From Colwellia sp. (GTDB lineage: Bacteria; Pseudomonadota; Gammaproteobacteria; Enterobacterales; Alteromonadaceae): DNA of 64,000 nt. Of the stretch, positions 61,353 through 64,000 are shown piece by piece. Every line of letters starts with the position of its first letter. Positions within the stretch are counted from its first letter, which is position 1. The notes beneath the pieces were generated by a model. It saw only the letters and a list, made by a program, of their open reading frames with translations. It was not told where the DNA came from and did not search any database. The stretch lies in the NCBI RefSeq assembly GCF_013215345.1, contig NZ_JABSOV010000001.1, forward strand, positions 1 to 64,000, given 5' to 3'. A program made the translations under genes and the position numbers.

Positions 61353-62609
61353 ATGACAGACTTTAATATCGCCACTATGGCAAAAAAGGCCAAAACAGCC
61401 AGCAGAGTTGCCGCACAGCTTAACAGTAGTGAAAAAAATGCCCTGCTAAATGCCCTTGCCACTGCTATTGAAAATAATAGTGACATTATTATTAATGAAA
61501 ATAGTAAAGATATTGCTGCCGGTCGAGATAAAGGTTTATCGCAAGCCATGCTCGATCGACTGGTGCTAACCAAACAAGGTATTAAAGATATTTCATCGGC
61601 CATTCGTGAGATTGTTGCCTTAGCCGATCCTGTCGGAGATATTGATAAACTATCATTACGGCCAAATGGGATTCAAGTCGGTAAAATGCGTATTCCTCTA
61701 GGTGTTATTGCCATGATTTACGAAGCCCGACCTAATGTAACCGCCGAAGCTGCTGCTTTATGTATAAAATCAGGTAATGCGGTAATTTTACGTGGTGGCT
61801 CAGAAGCAATTCACTCCAACTTAGCAATCGCTCATTGTTTACATCAGGTATTAATAGCCCATGATGTCGATGAGAATATTGTCAGTGTCGTTCCTGATAC
61901 CAGTCGTAGTGTTATTGAGCAATTATTAAAGCAAAGTGAAACCATTGATCTGGTCATCCCTCGTGGCGGTGAAGGTCTTATCCGTTATGTTAGCGAAAAT
62001 AGTCGTATCCCAGTAATTCAACATTTTAAAGGCGTTTGTCATTTATATATCGATAAACATGCCGATTTAACAAAAGCCGTCGATATTTTGGTGAATGGCA
62101 AGACACAAAAGCCCAGTGCTTGTAATGCCTTTGAAACGGTCTTAGTACATGGCGATATCAGTGCTGAATTCTTACCTTTAGCAGCTAAAGCGCTTGAAGA
62201 TGCTGCGCAAGTTAGAGTACATGCCTGTAAAAATAGTATTGGCTATTTTGTCCACGCTGAATTAGCAACCGAGCAAGATTATCAAGCCGAGTATTTAGCA
62301 CAAGAAATAGCCGTTAAAGTAGTTACTAGCTTTAACGATGCGATTAGTCATATCAATGAGTTTACCTCTGATCATACCGAAGTCATTATCAGCCAAGATA
62401 TTTCGCGTAGCCAAGCCTTTATACGCCAAATTAATTCCTCCGTTGTCATGGTCAACGCTTCTTCACGTTTTTCTGATGGCAATCAATTAGGTTTAGGCTC
62501 AGAAATAGGCATCTCAACCAGTAAGTTACATGCATACGGACCGATGGGCCTTGAAGCGTTAACTACAGAGAAATTTGTTGTCTTTGGTGATGGTCAAGTT
62601 CGACCGTAA
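61353..62609 (+). CDS. proA: Glutamate-5-semialdehyde dehydrogenase (gamma-glutamyl phosphate reductase)
   Basis: 418 aa (E. coli 417). Motifs: VGKMRIPLGVIAMIYEARPN, SGNAVILRGGSEAIHSN, DLVIPRGGEGLI, VNGKTQKPSACNAFETVLVH with the catalytic Cys, and the C-terminal HAYGPMGLEALTTEKFVVFG. It reduces gamma-glutamyl phosphate to the semialdehyde for proline synthesis. ATG 61353 follows AAGAG; an in-frame GTG at 61320 lies in the intercistronic hairpin and is unlikely. The last 19 codons are repeated twice downstream. Confidence 0.97.
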   Translation: MTDFNIATMAKKAKTASRVAAQLNSSEKNALLNALATAIENNSDIIINENSKDIAAGRDKGLSQAMLDRLVLTKQGIKDISSAIREIVALADPVGDIDKLSLRPNGIQVGKMRIPLGVIAMIYEARPNVTAEAAALCIKSGNAVILRGGSEAIHSNLAIAHCLHQVLIAHDVDENIVSVVPDTSRSVIEQLLKQSETIDLVIPRGGEGLIRYVSENSRIPVIQHFKGVCHLYIDKHADLTKAVDILVNGKTQKPSACNAFETVLVHGDISAEFLPLAAKALEDAAQVRVHACKNSIGYFVHAELATEQDYQAEYLAQEIAVKVVTSFNDAISHINEFTSDHTEVIISQDISRSQAFIRQINSSVVMVNASSRFSDGNQLGLGSEIGISTSKLHAYGPMGLEALTTEKFVVFGDGQVRP

Positions 62610-62612
62610 AGC

Positions 62613-62792
62613 AGTATGCATACGGAACTATTGTTAGACATAGAAGCGTTAACTACAGAGAAATTTGTTGTCTTTGGCGATGGTCAAATTCGACTGTAAA
62701 GCTGTATGCCTATGGGGCTCTAATTAGACATAAAAGCGTTAACTACAGATAAAACTGTTGTCTTTGGCGATGGTCAAATTCGTCTATAAAAT
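62613..62792 (+). repeat. Two tandem copies of the proA 3' end
   Basis: The 57-bp end of proA (62553-62609, from GAAGCGTTAACTACAGAG to the stop) recurs at 62643-62699 and 62733-62789, exactly 90 bp apart. The first extra copy differs at 3 of 57 positions, the second at more. Each ends in TAA in the same frame. The first extra copy has its own ATG (62616) and could encode 27 residues ending FVVFGDGQIRL, but no ribosome-binding site is evident. Confidence 0.9.
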
Positions 62793-62827
62793 AATAGAGT
62801 AAGTAATAGTTTCTAAAAAATAGCTCG

Positions 62828-62853
62828 GCCTAAGGTTATTCAAGACCTTAGGC
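62828..62853. terminator. Hairpin between proA repeats and the convergent gene
   Basis: GCCTAAGGT (62828-62836) and ACCTTAGGC (62845-62853): a 9-bp stem, no T-run. Confidence 0.55.
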
Positions 62854-62883
62854 TCAGCATTATATTTAAATTAGCTATTGGCT

Positions 62884-63273
62884 TTAATGAACACGTCGAG
62901 CATTTGGTTTTTGTTTTACCACACTCAATGCTAAACGATCAGCCCATTCACCACGGTGTTGTCGCTGACAAGCCTCTTCACTATCAAAATGCACACTCTG
63001 TTTAATATTTTTAACCACTACGCCCACTTTTAATAATTGCTTTTGAATACTCAAGCGCAATACTTCATCTTGCTGCTGCGCTTTCATTGCAACTACTTCT
63101 TCATCGGTATTAAAGACACAAGTGATCACTAAGCTGGCAGGAAAATTAGTATAATTCGCTCTATGGGTTAACCAAACAAAGCCTGCTACTTCATGTAAAG
63201 AAGACTCACATGCAGCCGTTAACGCTTTACAGACATTATTATCAATTTTTTGATTGGTTTTAGTTAATTTCAT
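62884..63273 (-). CDS. Conserved-looking protein of unknown function
   Basis: About 129 aa, soluble and basic. It starts KLTKTNQKIDNNVCKALTAA and contains EVAGFVWLTHRANYTNFPAS, LVITCVFNTDEEV and a Lys/Arg-rich end. I have seen similar proteins next to yegD or labelled loosely as Fis-like in related genera, but nothing here shows a DNA-binding motif. ATG 63273 has GAGAAA upstream; a TTG at 63279 is also in frame. Confidence 0.6.
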   Translation of the reverse strand: MKLTKTNQKIDNNVCKALTAACESSLHEVAGFVWLTHRANYTNFPASLVITCVFNTDEEVVAMKAQQQDEVLRLSIQKQLLKVGVVVKNIKQSVHFDSEEACQRQHRGEWADRLALSVVKQKPNARRVH

Positions 63274-63343
63274 CAGCAATTTTCTCAGTATTTTTTGCTA
63301 TTTTAACTGCGCCTAAAAGCGAACACAATAAAATGATTTGTTT

Positions 63344-63610
63344 TAGGGTCTGTTGATCTTTCGAGATTACTTTTACAGCAACATGTTTGATATTTAGGCA
63401 AGGCAGAGCATGTGAAGTGTAGCTAGCTACATGAACATACGAAAACGCCGTATAAATTTCAAACAAGTTCTGCCCTTTCGGTTGATTTAAAACGAACTTA
63501 CTCCTTGTTGCTCGCTTTTTTAATAGAATAACTATGATACAAAGCTCGCGCCTCGATTAAGCCCATTTTAAATTGAATAAATTTTAACCCTGAAAAATCA
63601 ACAGACCCTA
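63344..63610. mobile_element. Inverted-repeat element (MITE-like), 267 bp
   Basis: Perfect 14-bp terminal repeats: TAGGGTCTGTTGAT (63344-63357) and ATCAACAGACCCTA (63597-63610). Inside are CAAGGC (63399), the palindrome GTAGCTAGCTAC (63419-63430) and AACGC (63444), in the same order as in the element at 10882 and, reversed, at 21985. There is no transposase ORF, so mobility would need a partner element elsewhere. The gap 63274-63732 otherwise holds only the yegD promoter. Confidence 0.72.
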
Positions 63611-63732
63611 GCTTTCCGCTTATGTTGTTAACTTCACTACAAAAAATGAAATTCAGCCACTAATTCTTGTGATTATCTAAGTTACTGTGTATGCTACGCG
63701 ACCTTTTTCTCCCAGGCATTCTCTAGGTATTA

Positions 63733-64000
63733 ATGATGATAGGTTTCGATTACGGTACGTCCAATTGTGGTGTTGCCACTATGCGCAACGGCCAACCCCA
63801 CATTATTCCGTTATTAGGTGACGAGTCATACATTGCTTCAAACCTATACGCGCCAAGCCGCGATGTAATTACTAATTGGCTCTCGCAACAATTAGTTGGC
63901 ACACAACACGCTGACTTTCTCGCTGCGCGCAAAAATCAGCTACAGAAGGGCCAATCAGCACTACGTGAGTTAAAATTTGATGGCATATCCAGTGAGTTAC
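63733..64000 (+). CDS. yegD: Hsp70-family chaperone YegD (3' end outside window)
   Basis: The first 89 codons are present. MMIGFDYGTSNCGVATMRNG is the Hsp70/actin phosphate-1 motif with the YegD-type GTSNC, followed by IIPLLGDESYIASNLYAPSR. YegD lacks the usual substrate-binding domain and its role is unclear. Either ATG 63733 or 63736 may start translation. The gene runs off the end of the window. Confidence 0.85.
   Translation, partial: MMIGFDYGTSNCGVATMRNGQPHIIPLLGDESYIASNLYAPSRDVITNWLSQQLVGTQHADFLAARKNQLQKGQSALRELKFDGISSEL

Noticed and set aside
62616-62699. 27-codon mini-ORF in the first proA tail copy
   Set aside because: It is explained by duplication of the proA end; no ribosome-binding site.
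63260-63466. Minus-strand ORF overlapping the right-hand inverted-repeat element
   Set aside because: It is formed by element sequence and overlaps another gene; no coding signature.

Overview
The window is a 64 kb piece of a low-GC gammaproteobacterial chromosome, most likely an Alteromonadales member close to Colwellia or Thalassotalea. This is inferred from gene content: pdhR-aceEF-lpdA, ampDE, a RegBA-type redox pair, yihI-DUF2489-hemN, rmf, a PA4780-type RIO kinase, and a GlyGly-CTERM exported protease. No rRNA, tRNA, CRISPR array, prophage or intact insertion sequence was found. The replicon looks like core chromosome sprinkled with short, non-coding inverted-repeat elements. || Layout. 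1-9.8 kb: tail of a glutamate symporter (gltS), a decayed lipoprotein gene, a RIO-type kinase, a solute-binding protein, an exported S9 peptidase, a chemoreceptor and the tRNA hydroxylase trhO. 9.8-17 kb: a LysR regulator, then two divergently transcribed aconitase B genes. One is the usual proteobacterial acnB; the other (935 aa) resembles the Bacteroidota form. 17-27 kb: exported hypotheticals, a metalloprotease with an altered zinc motif, a DUF1326/DUF2182 pair, a small monooxygenase-like gene with a WYL regulator, an exported GH2 beta-galactosidase and a secreted TonB-domain protein. 28-33 kb: a tight operon of a reprolysin-like GlyGly-CTERM protease, a lipoprotein and a two-component system. 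33-40 kb: the pyruvate dehydrogenase operon (pdhR, aceE, aceF, lpdA) with two palindromes matching the PdhR operator upstream. 40-48 kb: ampDE, an aspartic protease, nadC, DUF3667, a YkvA-like protein, a DUF6351-like hydrolase and msrA. 48-55 kb: the RegB/RegA-type system, an internally duplicated unknown protein, DUF3820, rmf (57 aa), hemN, DUF2489 and yihI. 56-64 kb: tesB, an Mpo1-like membrane protein, a mechanosensitive channel, an acyltransferase, proB-proA, an unknown gene and the start of yegD. || Working together. Carbon flux genes (PDH complex, two aconitases) sit under what look like GntR/PdhR-type palindromes: two at pdhR and one TGGT-ATA-ACCA site between the aconitase genes. Exported hydrolases (S9 peptidase, two metalloproteases, beta-galactosidase, DUF6351) fit a marine heterotroph degrading polymers. 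|| Most unusual. (1) The second, Bacteroidota-like aconitase next to acnB. (2) Four short inverted-repeat elements with different ends that appear to share an internal CAAGGC-palindrome-AACGC module; two sit where a promoter would be expected. (3) Duplicated 3' gene ends: the end of proA occurs three times at a 90-bp period and the end of regA twice. (4) A protease/lipoprotein/two-component operon and a matrixin-like protein with Gln in place of the first zinc His.
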